Origin: Chelonoidis abingdonii
Taxonomy: Eukaryota; Chordata; Testudines; Testudinidae
NCBI RefSeq assembly: GCF_003597395.2
Contig: NC_133771.1
Span: 128,142,117-128,206,116, forward strand
Direction: 5' to 3'
Length of the DNA: 64,000 nucleotides
The translations under genes were made by a program, and so were the position numbers. Below are positions 47,356-61,600 of the stretch, in pieces (position 1 is the stretch's first letter; every line of letters begins with the position of its first letter). Below the pieces are notes generated by a model. The model was not told the origin of the DNA. It worked only from the letters and a program-made list of their open reading frames with translations, and made no database searches.

Positions 47356-48086
47356 GCTATGTTTATATGAAAAAACAACAGTAAAATAAACAAATTATTC
47401 TGAAAGCAATTATGATTGAATAGATACTGAGTTAACACATTACTATTGTTATTTTGTCTCCTCCTTAGTATCTCCTGTAATCTTGTGACTTTCTTTTTTA
47501 AAGTGCTGTGTTTTATTATAGTATCACAACAATACAATTCTATTTAAATTTGTTAGCTTTTTTTTTTTTTTTTTTTACAAGCCCAGGTTAGGGGCATTGA
47601 AATCATATTCAAGATAAAAAGAGGTCAGGATTTTGTGTTGTTTTTTATTTTTTCCACCCAGAAAGTGTTTTGAACTTGTTAACTGGTGTAAATTTTGGAT
47701 ATCTAGAAAATTTTCACCTTATTCCATATGCTTTCTGTCCACACTTTAGATGTAACATGGCTCAATTTTAGAAAAATAGGGCCAAATTCTGCTGACTTAA
47801 GGGGCATAGCTCAGTGGCAGTATAAACAAATTGTGCACCAAGTTGTCTAGCCTGAGTATATGATGACTTGATGCATAAGACTGAAGGAGGAGAGGACTCA
47901 TTCCTGCTTTGGAAATGGGAGATCATGAACTACAAGGGATGGGGACATGGAACTCCTACAAATCAGCTCATATCTTACCTCAAATAGTCCTACATTGATC
48001 CTTAGCTGCTCTCCCCGTACTGGAGCTACAGAGGCTATCATCATTATAGTGACCCCTGGACAACTTCTATCAGGGGAGAAGGCAAA
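47356..48086. other. Unique sequence with a 19-base T run
   Basis: The T run is at 47,558-47,576. Nothing else recognised. Confidence 0.4.
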
Positions 48087-48094
48087 GTATAGAC

Positions 48095-49712
48095 CGGGGT
48101 CGTTAACCTTTCAGAAGTGGTGTGCCAAGTCTTCATTTATTCACTTTAATTTAAGGTTTTGCGTGCCATTAATACATTTCAGTGTTTTTTAGGTTTCTCT
48201 CTCTAAATCTATATATAATGTAACTAAACTACTGTTGTAGGTAAGCAAGATTTTCAAAATGTTTAAGAAGCTTCATTTAAAATTGAATTAAAATGCTGAT
48301 CTTAAGCCGCCGGCCTGCTCAGCCCACTCCCGGCCTGGGGTTCCATTCACCTAAGCTGGCAGCGGGCTGAGTGGGGCCAGAACCCCAGACTGGCAGTGGG
48401 CCGAGCTGCTCAGCCCGCTGCCAGTCTGGGGTTCCGCCTGCTGGCTCCTGGCAGCCAGAGTCCCAGCTACTGGCCCCGCTCACCCCTCTGCCAGTCTGGG
48501 GTTCTGGCTGCTAGCCCCTTGCCAGTTGGGGTCCCAGCCACCAGCTCCGCTCAGCCCTCTTCCAGCCTGGGGTCCTGGCTCTGCCCACATACAGTGGGTA
48601 CCTACCTTCTTCCTGGTTCTGGCCCATTCTCTTCCTCTCTCTCTCTCTGAACTGAACTGAGGGTGGGGGTGCACTGAGCACAGGGCTGAGGGTGAAGGAG
48701 CAGGCTGGGGGTTGGGGTGCAGGGTCTGGCCAGGAGCTAGAATGAGGGAGGGGGCTCAGGGTTGGGGCAGGAGGTTTGGGTGTGAAACGCTTACCTGGGC
48801 AGCTCCCATTTGGTGCAAGGGATGCAGGTGGGAATGTGGGGGGTGCAGGAGCTCCTATTTGGTGCAAGGGGTGCAGGTGGGAATGTGAGAGGTGCAAGAG
48901 TCAGGGTATCGGGTATGGGGGGGCTGGGTATGTGTGGGGAGTGCAGGAGTCAGGGCAAGGAGTGTTGGGGGGCTGAATATGTGTGGGGAGTGCAGGAATC
49001 TGGCAGGGGGTGTGGAGGGTTGTGTATGTATCGAGGGTGCAGGAGTCAGGGCAGAGGGCGTTGGGGGCTGGGTATGTGTGGAGGGTGCAGGAGTCAGGGA
49101 TGGGGTCATGAGGGGGATGTAGGGAGCTGGGGTGCAAGGGGAGTGCAGGGGTCAGGGCAGAGGGCTGGGGGAGTGGGCTGGGATCAAGGGGGTGCTCCCA
49201 GCCACCTGCCCTGAGTGGCTCACGGTAGGGGGCTGGAGGGATACGCCCTGCTCCTACCCCCCTTCCCCAAGGCCCCACTCCTGTCTCCCTTCCCTGTCTC
49301 CTTACTGGTCTGAGCAGCAAGGGCGCTGGGTCTGCTCTTCTCCCCTCCCTCGCAAGGGCCATCGGCAGCAGGGAGGGAGAGGAGGTGGGGCTCGATGCAG
49401 CATGCTGGGGAAAGAGGTAGGGGAGAGGGAAGCTTGGCTGCCAGCGGAGCCTGCCATACAGCAGCAGCCAGCAGGACCAAGCTTGCTTCTGCCTCCTGCC
49501 CCCACCAGAGAGAAGGGCAGGCGGGGGGCGGAGAAGAGCGGGCTGGGTCGCGCAGCATTTTTAATGGCACACTGCTGCCTGCCGGGGTCTGGGTCAGCCT
49601 GCTGCTGGAGTTCAGCAGTGGGCTGAGCGGGACCCTGGCAGGCAGCAGCGTGCTGTTAAAAATTGGCTTGCATGTTGCCTTTGGCACACATGCCATAGGT
49701 TGCCGACCCCTG
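48095..49712 (+). mobile_element. hAT-type element (CAGGGGTC family), long form, 1.6 kb
   Basis: A perfect 8-bp target duplication GTATAGAC flanks it (48,087-48,094 and 49,713-49,720). The right end, inverted, is CAGGGGTCGGCAACCT; the left end has lost one base (CGGGGTCG). The first 200 bases match the short member at 24,744, as do the last 40 (TTTGGCACACATGCCATAGG). Between them lies about 1.3 kb of GC-rich DNA including a minisatellite. The long open frames of up to 164 codons on both strands have Gly-, Pro- or Arg-rich, repetitive content and are not genes. Confidence 0.9.
48780..49165 (+). repeat. GC-rich minisatellite inside the hAT element
   Basis: Degenerate units of about 60-65 bp carry GGGTGCAGGAGTCAGGGC and GGCTGGGTATGTGTGG, repeated about six times. 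The units vary in length and sequence. Confidence 0.8.
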
Positions 49713-49720
49713 GTATAGAC

Positions 49721-50150
49721 TATTGTACCTGGTGAGAGGGTTCAGAGGGATCTCACAGGGATTTTCTGCTGTCTTCTGCCCTACTACATACACACACTCT
49801 TGCCAGAAGAGGATTCTTTGATGATAGGTGCCATCTCCACACTTCTGACAATTGTTTTAGACCTCTTATAAGTTAAGGACACTTATTAAGTCACACAACC
49901 CGTTCAGTCTCTTTCCAGCTTCCAAGGAGGACCTTGCCCTACAACTCCATAATATAGGCCTGATTCTCCCATTGAAGGTTACTGAAGTCAATGGGAGTTG
50001 TTCATATTCTGTCAGGGAGAATCTGGATTGCAGCATCTTTAAGGTATTGCCTTTCCTGAGATCATTCTCCAGCTGCTAACTACCATATACAGTAAAAGGC
50101 ATTCAAATATTCACAGCTGCCAACTATGAATAATAATTACTGTTACACTG
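49721..50150. other. Unique sequence with a decayed palindromic repeat
   Basis: A GATTCTCCCATTGAAG...CAATGGGAG hairpin lies at 49,955-50,025. No gene. Confidence 0.35.
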
Positions 50151-50800
50151 TCTGGAGTGGCTCATGACCATGAATGCCTGTCTTAGGGAAGACTGTCAAA
50201 AGCAGGGCAGACACCCCAAACTGGTGGTATGTTCTATAATTAAATTTTATCAACCCAGTACCAAATGTGAACTCCCAAAGTACTACACTAGTCTTATAAT
50301 GGAGTTATACATCCCCTTAAACATCCAAGACTATTTTGCCACTCAGGCAAGCTGAACTAGGTGATAAATGATCACTTTCACCAAAGACCACAAATATTCC
50401 AGGTTACTCCCAAGCCCAAGAGACCAGTCACTTACACAGGTCGAGTTGCATCCTAGGTCTCACACCAAACACAATGCTAGTAACCAATTCTATATTAAAC
50501 TAGCTAACGGTTTATTAGCTAAGAAAAATAAATGAGTTATTGAGAGTTTAAAGCAGGTTAAGTACATATAAAGGTGAGTCATAGTCTATAAATCCAAATG
50601 GTAGCAGAGATGTAATAATCTGCCAGTTCCCCCAAAAAGTTGTTGACAGCTACTCAGAATAACTCTGGGGATCTCCATCTTCTCATTCAGTTATTCTCCC
50701 CTATTAGAATCCAAACAGTCCAGATATGAAGATTTTTTCCCTTGTGTCCATACTTACAGCTTTTCACAGAAAACAAGATGACGGGAGAATCACTGTGTCC
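50151..50800 (-). mobile_element. LTR-like repeat fragment, family unknown
   Basis: The stretch AACGGTTTATTAGCTAAGAA, AAAGCAGGTTAAGTACATAT and CAGTCCAGATATGAAGA resembles a repeat I know in turtles and tentatively regard as an LTR on the minus strand. Ends were not found. Confidence 0.35.
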
Positions 50801-53800
50801 CTGACTGAGGGGAACTGGGGAGCACCCAGCAGTGAGTAAACCTTACTAGCTGAGTGTAAGGACTTTGTGGGGCTAGGCTCCTTTGCTCCTCTGCCCAGAG
50901 AGAACTGAGGCTCCAGCAGGACACAATACTGCAAAAGGTCCATAAAGGGATGCTACTCTAGGCAAGCCATCAGAGATTATTTGGATGATAGGGGCCATGC
51001 CCCAAACTCAAGGGACATAGGTAGGAAGCAGTCCAGGGCAGCAGACTTAGACTTTCTGCTGAGAAGACTCTGCTGGTACTGATTCCTCAAGGCCCTGGAC
51101 TAGGACCTGGTGGAGAGGGAGGGCATCCCTTAACACACTCCCTTGAGGGTTGAGGATAGAAGATACCAGGCGCCTCTGCCACCCAATCAGAGAAGCAAGG
51201 GGCTGGAAGTCAGGTGTGCTAACTGCTAGTCTCCCCAGCCTTCCATACACCCGATCACATTCAAAAAGTGTGGCTGCTGATTGATAGTGATGGGTTGAAT
51301 GTAGTATGGGAAATTTGTTCTCATTTGTTCTAGACTTACTGTAATTTTCAGTCAATGTCTTCTGTAATCTATTTCAAAGATTCTAAATTAACCTGGACAT
51401 TTAATGCCTGTACCCTGAGTGTTTACTTTTGATTTTGAAATATTATATATTAACACCTTATATTACCAATATTGTTAGATCTTTCTATGATTACTTTAGG
51501 AACATCTAGGATATCAAACATGAGATCAACTTTTCATCAAATATGTGCCAAGAAGCTAATATTCTATATTATAACTACCAGAATAGATCACCACAGAGTC
51601 TTATATGCATATGTACTAGCATCCTTCTTACCAGTAATTGAATGCTTTGATAGGTATTGCTTACTATGACATCTACAGGGGAAGGTACTACAACCAAAAG
51701 ATTTCAATATTATAATACTTTATTAACTTTTGCTGTCTAAATGTATTGTAGAATACATTATAACACTTTATTAACAATTGAGAGAGGGGAATTGAACCTA
51801 TTTCAGAAGTTATTTCCTCCTGTATGTTCATAGCCACATAAATAAATTATATAATTTAAGGTATAAGCCATGGTTTCTGTGGAGGAAGGCCTTTGCAAAG
51901 AATAAAGAGTTTGGCTTTAAGGTTTGGAATCTTCCTATAGGGGACAGAGACACAACTTTGTAAGCATGTAATAAATGCCCATGGATAAATGTAAGAGATC
52001 CACGCTGTGAGTCTGAAGTGACAACCCTTGAATTAGATGGGCAAAGAGAATGAATGCTGAAACGTAAGATCTAAATACTATCCATTATTTATTTAATTTA
52101 TAATGTGTCCATGATGGTCTCTGAGCTGTACAAAGATTAAAATAAAGACAGTCTCTGCCCAAAGATTGTATTTGTAACACAATCTACATGTGGTCAAAAA
52201 TGAACTAGAAAACCAGAGCAAGTGGCAGTCTTGAACCTTACTTTTTTCCTCATGTATCATTGTTTCTTCTCCTTCTGTGTCCCTATTTGTTCTCTCCCCT
52301 CTGCTTCTATTCCATGCTGCACTTCATTTGCTCTTGGAGTCACCTCTGTTCATCACTGCTGTGCTTCCTGATCATACACCCTCTCCTTCTGCCTTCCTCA
52401 GATCTGTTCCAGATTTCAAGATTAGGGAGGCCAACTTTCAATGAGAACGTAATTTTTAAAAGTACTGCTAGATGTTGTCATTAACATGTAATTTATTGTA
52501 TTTCACAAAAATGATTTTTTTAAACTTCACTGCTTCCAGGAGTTGATTAACTTCCTGGTCAATGCTGAACATAATCTTGGCATTACATGTTGATAACATT
52601 TGCTTTTTGGATGCTAAAGTAGCTCTGAAGAACCATTTGTATTATAGACTGAAAAGCTGTATCCAGTTTTATCCAGAACACAAATGGAAATGCAAGGTGC
52701 CAGTGTTGAGATCAGAGTTAATTCTCTCTAGCATTCCAGTCCGAAGGAGAGTTACTACCAGAGTATGTTTAATAAAGTTCTGTGACTCTTGGAGCATCTC
52801 TAGTATGTATTCATGTTCAGGAGACTCATTCTGTGTGGGTGAGATGTAGTTAGATATGCAGTACACAGTAACTAATCTTGAAATGAATAATCCTGAGACA
52901 AAAATCCACTGATTTGTCATGAATGTTTTTAAGGATGCATTTCTGACTCAACATGTGATATGTGCTCAGGGTTGACCTCAGAAAGGCTGGGCAGGCCCCT
53001 GAGGGGAGCCCTAATGCAGGAGCTAGCCACACAGCCTGTCAAGAAGAAGCAGTGCTGGTGCCCCTCTGCCCAGTGAGTGTACTTAAGTTCGGCCCAGTGG
53101 CACTTCCACCATGTTGTGGAAGGGCATGGGATGAAAATGAAATGAACAGTTCTCAGAATGCCACTCACTTAATTTTTGTGCAGCCTCTCCATTATGACAG
53201 AGGGGCTGTAGGGCCAAACCTGGGTAGGCAGTGGGGGCCAATGCTGTTCCTCCTGGCTTCTGCCACTAGTTTGCACTGTATGTAGCATGCCTACAGCTGC
53301 AGGCGCCACTTTGTGTACTCAACACTGTCCTAGTCTTAAAGCATCTGTAGACTTTGATTAAGATCTAGAGAATTATTTAACAGCTTCTAAATGTTAGAGG
53401 GGGCGTGGCTGATCTTGGTCATTCAGACCAAATCAGGTGGTTTTGAGGTGGAGCTTTTAATTTCGTAGATTGTTGTAGTGCTACAACTTTGATGCTGAAA
53501 GTGTTTCCTGAGTAGATATGCCAGCAAATTTTAATCCTAGTAATGTTTTTAAAAATGTATAACTATATAGAGTTATTGTCCAGAACCTTGCTCAGGGTAT
53601 AAATGTGGTCTAGTCACGTATGCTGGATGAATAAAACTCTCCTGACCTCTAGATGAGACACAGGGCAGCCTGAAGGATTCAAAAGAGATTAAACTGCAGT
53701 ATTGCAATTTAATTGCCTGAGTCTAGAACTTCTGGCTATTGATGGCCAAGGACTTAACATGTTAAGGAAGCACTTTTTTACTTTTCTAGCTTCACTCTTT

Positions 53801-56800
53801 AATACCAATGTCTAATGAACATAAAATATACATTCTTGAAGGAAGATCAAGCCTACTGGGCAAGATATTGGCAATTTACAAGCTCTGAGAGGCTAGCTCA
53901 CCAAGTTTATGATAACTTGAGACATAAACCAGGAATCTCCATCACTAATTCCAAGCAGGATGAATGAATAGTGTGGGATGCTTAATTATTTCCTGACTTT
54001 CATTAATAAAATAGTTACTCCTCCTATGATATGTAATTGTGCTCTGTAATAAAGCAGAAATGTAATAGTAAAAGGCAAGATAATATTTCATATAGATATT
54101 ACGTCTCTGATGTAATCCACTAATTCTCCAGCAATAACAATAAGCCTTAAAAATATAAATATTACAAATTAAATATTTTAATACCAGTTGTGCCTGGAGT
54201 GATAAATTGTATCTTTTAGATTAAATGGATATGATCATCTCCATTGTTTTGTAGATTAGCTGGGGGCGGAGCCTGATGCCTAATGTGATTAATATACGTA
54301 AACTAATGTGGAGCAGTGAGAGTTTTTACACACAAAAAATACCTGACACATCCCACAAAACCATGAAAATTAAAAGTTACATTTCTTACCACTGCTTATT
54401 GTCTGTTCTTCCATGTATAAGGAAACTCCTTATCATTTCCACAACTACTGTATATCACAGGCCATGTACCACAACCTTAGCTCTGCTCCCACTTTACCTT
54501 TCCACACACATCCTTTTACCTGATTATTCTTTCCTGACACTAATAGTTGTGGATGTTGGCATACTAGTTTGTTGTGTTGAAAGAATGTGGTTTATTAAAG
54601 AGTTATGTGCAGAAAAATGGTTAAAGAAGGTGATGGAAGGATAGCATCCCAAGGGGAATTTTCTTTATGCATTATGGCAGAAGTGAGTTTGGAGGAGGAA
54701 TGGGGAGATTTTCCATGTGTGAGGGGCAGCATGCAAGAAGGCATGTAGGTGCTGATTGGAGAAACAGACAAGCAGGTGATCAAGTCACACATATTTGGCA
54801 GAGAGAATACAGGGGTTGACCTTACAATAAGATAAAACAGATAAGTAGGCTGGGGCTAAACTGTGGAATGCTTTGAAAATTAGGAAATAAAGTTTTGTTT
54901 GATGTGATAAAATAAGGAAAGCCAACAGGCCCTTAAAGAGTCTGACATAATCAGAGCTACCAGCCAGGAAGATAATTTTAACACCAACATTTTAAATGGA
55001 TTTGAAGGAGGCAAAGTTACAGGCATCAGAGCAAGAGAGGACTAGGTCGGGACATTCAAGATGCAGGATAATCAGGGTTTGGACAAGATTTTTATTATGA
55101 ACAGAGAGGAAAGGTTGATCTTGAAGATGTTGAGGAAGAAGCAGCTAGTAGTAGACAGAGCCTATATGTATGGGTCAAATAAAAGGCGAAGTCAAAGAGA
55201 AAAGCTGAAATTATTAACTTGGGCAACAGGAAAGATGGTGGTGGTGCTGTCCATTGAGATATAGAAAGTATATGAAGGGGAGGACATCAGGGGAAAGCTC
55301 AAGAGCTCAATTTTCCCCATGTTAGGTTTTAGTTCATGGCTTGACTGACATCCACAAGGAGATGGTCTGTACGACAGCTCATTGCTGGATGGTGAGTTTA
55401 TAACAGAAATAAATCAGTCAATAATTTTCCCTCCCACCACAAACAACCCCTTTTCCTCTCCTTTCATCCCAAGTGGGCTTATTGGAAATTTGACACTAAT
55501 TAGCTTCTCTATTTTCTTCTGTTCTTCTATCCATCTCCTCTTTTAATCTTGCCCTATTTATAAATTCATTTGCAAGCCCTATTAGTTAAAATGACTTTTA
55601 AAAATGGCTGATCCAAATGTTTTGATGGCATACAGAACCTCTACATAAAAATATTGACTGACACATCTACTTATCCAAATTGTATAAGAGGTGAAAAAAT
55701 AGTTTGAACACAAACACATGCGGTCAGGCAATCAGCTCATACTTAAGAGAAGTATACTGCAAGCATATCTGTGGCTTGCTGACTCTGGTCTCTAAACAAT
55801 AACTTAAACTTTGAGAACAAAATGAAAATTTGAAAACAGATGGTTTTCAAAAACTATTCAAAAATCTTTTGGACTAATGGGGAATGTATCCCTTTTACAA
55901 GATAGTGGAATAGACTCCAGTGAAGATCACACGTATGTGAATTATACTTTCTAGATAACCCACATCTGCAAATTAGTTTAAGATTAAAGAGGCTACATAT
56001 AAGCAATGCTCCATTTTCAGCTAGCAAGATCAAAGATGGCTGTAGCAAAGAGTCTGTCAGGCATGTGCTTCAGAGGGAATGTAAGCAAAATTGTATCAGA
56101 TGTACAAAAAGCAAAAATAATCTGTAAATGAGTGACTTTTATTGTTTTTTCAATTTACATATCTCCTGAAAGTCTATTCTATATTGGTAGAATGAAAAGT
56201 TGAGATACACAAGTTACAAAAATTTGCATGTGATTCATCTCATACAGCAACCAATGTACATATAGCTCATACAGCAATGTAGCAACCAATCTCTATTTGA
56301 ATTTATTACCTCTGTAGATAAACTGTGCGTGAGAGACTCTAAATGAAATTCAGAAGGCTAAAACAGGGCCTTTTCCAGAAGTCAGTTGGCAGGCAGCTGA
56401 AACATAAAGTATGAATTTTCCCATCAAAAATAATGTTCTTATTTTCTCTATCACAATATGCATGTTTGAAAGGGTAACCAATGTGTGGTTTTTATTATTT
56501 TGACATTGATCTAGTAACAACCTAGTAAGTTAAGTCCCAAAGCTTCATTACTTAGAAATATCAAATCTCTAAGAGTCCTACTTTGACTTTTATAAATTAC
56601 GTATGTGTATTTTTCTCCTGATGAGCTACAGTGTGACAAAATGGGTATGTTTGCTACACATTTTATTAAATAGGGCCAGATTCTGCCACCCTTACTCTTA
56701 TTGAGTGGTACTTTATTACATGAATAGGCTCATTCATTTCAATGGGATTATTTGTAAAGTAAAGCATTACTCAATATGGAAGGTGTTCTCCTATGCCAGC

Positions 56801-57640
56801 TGTGCATTCGAATTCTGATTTCAAATGTGGGCAGAGACATTCTCTCTTTCTTGGTAAGATATGGTTGCAGTGCAAATCCTAATATGGTTTGTACAATTGG
56901 AACTGCTTTTTGCTGGGAAGATGCAATTGGTAGCATTGCTATGAAGTCCCACTGTATAACATGGAGAAATACTATGGTTCTGCAGCAAACAAACATTGAG
57001 TTTTGCTACATAAAGCTCATTTTTCATACCATGACTGGCTTTTTTGTAGTTTGTTACTTCTCTCTGAATCTGTGTTGTTGCTTGTTGCTAGCAACCAATT
57101 GCTGATGTTATAAATACCTAGATTGTGCAACTGGGGTGAGGGGTGTTAACTGGAAGAAACTAATACAATTCTATGTGACAACTATATACTGTTTGTGTAA
57201 CTATCTAAAAGTAGGCCAACTATGTATTTTGCATTATGAATCTAAGAGGAAGTATGTAAAAAATTAGACCCGAAATATTTCCTTACCTAGAACATTGTTT
57301 CTTTGTTAGATTCATCATCCAAACTGTAGCATTTCTTCTGTACCACAAATATGAAACATGGGAACTACCAGCCTAGATCAGAACCAGGGTTTATCGTGTC
57401 CTGTCCTGTCTCCAGCCATGGCCAGCACCATATGTTACAGAGAAAGGCTAAGGAAACCCCACAGTAGACAAATGTGGAATAATCTCCCTCCCCCACCCCA
57501 GGAAAGTCTCATCCTCACATCTAATAGAGACTGATTTAAACTCTGAAGCATAAGGATTTATCCCAAACTTCCAAAATTCTCTCAATATTTTTTTTATAAG
57601 AACTGACAATTGTAGCTGTGGATATTCTTGTTGTTCATAT
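50801..57640. other. Mostly unique DNA, no gene identified
   Basis: I found no convincing exon. A SINE-like piece (GAGCTGTACAAAGATTAAAA, GACAGTCTCTGCCC) lies at about 52,115-52,190. A G/A-rich stretch at 54,600-55,380 has the style of an old repeat (GGCTGGGGCTAAACTGTGG, GGAATGCTTTGAAA). Open frames of about 100 codons at 52,562-52,849 and 56,776-57,105 show no known domain. Confidence 0.35.
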
Positions 57641-58600
57641 AAATATCCATATCCCTTTTTGAATATTCCTAAATTCATGGTCTCAACAATCCTGTGGCAA
57701 TTAGTTCTGCTGTCTAATTATGTGTTGTATGAACAAGAAGTTACTTTTTTAGTTTTGAATTTCCCAACTTTTAATTTCACTGAGTGTCCCCTGGTTCCTT
57801 TCAGACAATAAAAGCAGAAGCTCTCAATTTACCTTCTTCATACCATTCATTATTGTATATACTTTTAGCGTGCCTCCTCTTACTCATTTCCAGTCTAGAC
57901 TAAAAATAATTCTAATCTTTTCAATCTGTCTTCATATGAGTTTTTCCATGACCCTAATCATCATCATCCTTGTTACCTGTACCCTTTTTAAATCTACTCC
58001 GTCTTTTTGAGAGGAGGCGACAAGTGTTGCACACAGTATTTCTAATGAGTCTGTACTGTTGATTTATATAATGGCATTATAATATTTTCTGTAGTCTCCA
58101 TTCCACTCCTTATGCATTTTAACATTTAGTTAGCTTATTTGACTACAGCTTCACATTGAGACTTGATCTTTATTGAACTGTACAAAATGATGCCCAGTTC
58201 CGTTTCCTGAATTGATAAGTTGGCACTGTGTAAAGTGTATGAGTAGTTCAGATTTTTCCTCCAATGTTCATTACTTGTTCATTACTTTGCATTTGTGAAC
58301 ACTCAGTTTCATCTGCAGTTGTGTTGACATTTCACTATCCCTCTGAAGTACCTCACCATCTTCACTGCACTTGACAAACCTAAATAACTGTTTTATTTTG
58401 TCATCTCATTGCAAACTCTCTTCTCCAGATTATTATTAAATAACACCAGTCTTAGTATGGAACCTTAGGCACCCCACTGTTAACCTTTTCTTATTATGAA
58501 ATTTGGCCATTTATTCTTATTCTTTTTCTTCTTTTAGCCAGTTTTACACTTCATGAATTCTGTGCTGCCCTGAGGAGGTATACAAGAACCTACCTATAAA
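57641..58600 (-). mobile_element. Old CR1/L3-type LINE 3' fragment
   Basis: Read on the minus strand this follows the C-terminal reverse transcriptase and 3' end of a CR1/L3 LINE. On the plus strand the landmark blocks in order are GGCAATTAGTTCTGCTGTCT, CACTGAGTGTCCCCTGGTTC, CATATGAGTTTTTCCATGAC, CATTACTTTGCATTTGTGAA and AGGCACCCCACTGTTAACC. It is so decayed that no frame is open, which makes it older than the copy at 23.1 kb. Confidence 0.75.
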
Positions 58601-61600
58601 TCTCTATATATAATAACTATTTTTAAAAAATTGGATGAGGACCAATTATTAATGTTTAGCCATGTCAATTTTGCTGCACATTTTGGGCTTGATCTATGAA
58701 CATCTTTTTAGGAGAGGAATGGGCTCTTTTTGACAGTGATGCAAAAAGCTATTGGAAGCTGAGACATGTAGAGTATCACAGCTGCAGTGTCTAAACATGT
58801 TTCTGTTTGCAAGCCTGCGAAGTAGTTTATTTAAAATAAACAAAAAAACTTCTCATGAGAGATTTGCACTTTACACATAATGACTGTCTTACATAACATT
58901 TTTCTAGCTTTACAAAAATAGGAATTTTAGAGGAACTATAAATTCTGTTCAAGTTATACTTTTGAATAGAGAAAAAACAGGTGACTATCAAAAATTTGGT
59001 TTCCTTCCAATTAGACTACATTTTTTTCTACTTTGTATGAAGTGTGAATATTTGAAAATACATAAAGTTTTAAATGTGCCGGTAGGTAAAAATAGAAATC
59101 TGTTAAATCAAACTATTGTCAGTTGCTACTTTAGGAAATAAAAAAGTGATTTATAACTTGTTAACCTGCGTTTCATGGATATCCTTTTTGTAATAATATG
59201 TGCAGGTCATTGTTTACTGTCTAAATCAGCCTTGTCAGAGAAAGACTCTTTAGTGATTTTTAAAGTCAAAATAATCTGATACATTCTGCTGTGTTTGGTG
59301 ATTATATAGTCATGAATGGCTGATTTCTTCCTTATAAATGCATATGAAATAAGAACAACAGAGCATCACTACTTAGACTGATTTAGGCTTTTTATGAAAA
59401 TTTTATATTGGGCTTGCAGCCACTAATTGTCAGTATCTACCAAATATTTTGATAGGGTCTTCTATTCTGATTATTTCCTATTTAAGAGTTACTTCTAAAT
59501 TGTTTGAGTGTGTACTTACATGCTTCAATATCAAAATATTGAACTCAGTCTTATCTGTGATATGCTACCAGAGTTCAGTTACTACAGGTTTAATATAGTC
59601 TAAGTGTCTGTGTATTTGTTTGAGAGCAAACTGCATCAATAAACAACTTAACAGGAGCATGGAACTTTATGACCCAAAATAAAAGATATAAAACCTCTTA
59701 AGGAAACCTGAGTACATGTTTGGAAATGGCAGACATTTGAGAAGGAAATTACTTGGCGCTATTGCATAGATACCCAGCTAAATTAGAAGATTAAAATGTA
59801 TATTACTTAGAAGAAGAATTGTCAAACTCCCAATATGAGATATTCAATAGAAAACAAAGATTAAATTACTTTTCTTGAAACATAAATGAATAGTATTTCT
59901 TATTACCCTATCCAGTTATATTTCCAATTTTCTGACCCTTATGAGACTCTTCCCTTTTAGTGCAAACTGTGATACTTATGTGTGTTATTTGTCTGCACAA
60001 AATAATAGGGTCAAATTTGCAGCTCTTTACTCATTTAAAATTCTCAATGCAGTCAGTAAGACTAAACTAAATAAATACTTCAGGATTTTCTTCATAGCAA
60101 ACTGATACATTACATACCAGAAGACAGAAGGAATGTATACAACATCAAAGAGATGAAAAGAGATGCATGTTGCTAAAAAATGGCTTAAATGTGAGCATTG
60201 TCAATAGGGAAGAAGACATTTCCTCATCTTTGAAAACATATTCACTGTGGGAAAAAATTATAGCTATAGAAATAATCATGACTAGGACCTCCTCAGACAC
60301 AAAAGAAGAAAGCTCCCATTTTGTCTCTTACCTCTGAAGCCGTTTGTCCCATTGCCAATCTTCTACATCAAGGAAAAACATGAAATGAAAATTTGGTCCC
60401 ACTGAACTCAATGAGAATTTTGTCTTTGACTAACATGGGGTCAGGATCTCACCCATGTTGTGGAGGTAATCTCCATCCTACACAGTTGGTATGGCATGAT
60501 GAGGGAGCACTTTGAACCATCTTAATATTTCCTTATTTTTCTGGCAGGATTGTAAAGAATGAGATTATGATAAGGGAACTTCCTTCTCCTGTTAAAGTAA
60601 AGTTGGACGTGTCAATATAAATTTTCTTTCTGACACAAGTAGAAAAGGACAGTTTGTAGGATAATTCCTTAATGATGCAAAGTATCAAATGGAATAAAAT
60701 GTGATATAAAGAAAATAATTGTATCAGTACAATAATAGATGTTAAAAAAAGACTGATGAAGATACTCTTTCCTTTAAAGCCTTTGTGAGTAAGATGGAAG
60801 CAGTAATTGGTAAAGAAGATTTGAAATCACAAAAGAGTTGTACAGCTGCTGCTGAGGAAACAGCTGGGGCAGTTTTCCTAGGCCTGGGATGTAGGGGTAG
60901 GGGCTATGACTGGCATAACAGCATCTGTTGCCCTATGTTTTCATAGTAGATCTATCACTATGCAGCCTGCTGCTGCAGGAAGCTAGTAAAGGCTTAGTTC
61001 TGGTGGAGGCACTGTGTGACATCATCACACAATATGAGAAGCCTGATCAACTGACCTGCTTGATACAGGTGCATCTGGTAAGAATGGAAATAAAAAATAG
61101 GTGGGGAAAATAGATGAGGGGAGAATAAAAATGAGGGTGAGGATTACAGAGAAGAGAGGAAAGTACAAATTGGTTAGAGAGAGTAGAAAGAAGAGAAGAA
61201 GCAGGCAGCAAGAAGAAACTAAAAACATGCCCAGAAAAACTGGGCTGAGGGACAGAGAAGAGGAGGAACAGAAAATGGGGAAATTTAAAACATGAGAGGG
61301 AGTCGTGACAAGGAATGGGGAATGAAAAATACTGTGGGATGGCAGAAACAGATGAAGGAGTGAGCCATTAAGGAGGTAAGAATGAAGAAGCTGGTGTGGG
61401 GTTCTATGAAATGGAGCCATACGATTACCTGGGTTCTTGTCTCAGGCCTGTAAATCCTGTACAGAAGTACTTAATATGTTGGACATTGGCATAAGAATAA
61501 AAAATATAAAATATGATATATTCTTTTTAAAGGAATATTCATTATTTCCATTCTAAGCTATACTGTTTTTTTTTTTTTAACTTTCAGTGAAATGTCAATA

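Noticed and set aside
48810..49696. Open frames of 128-164 codons on both strands
   Set aside because: They lie within the GC-rich minisatellite and filler of a hAT element; the predicted proteins are repetitive and low in complexity.
56776..57105. 109-codon open frame as a host exon
   Set aside because: No recognisable protein, no clear acceptor and donor pair, and an equally long open frame on the opposite strand.
61025..61420. 131-codon open frame on the minus strand
   Set aside because: It arises from a G/A-rich stretch that reads as Leu/Phe/Ser-rich on the other strand.
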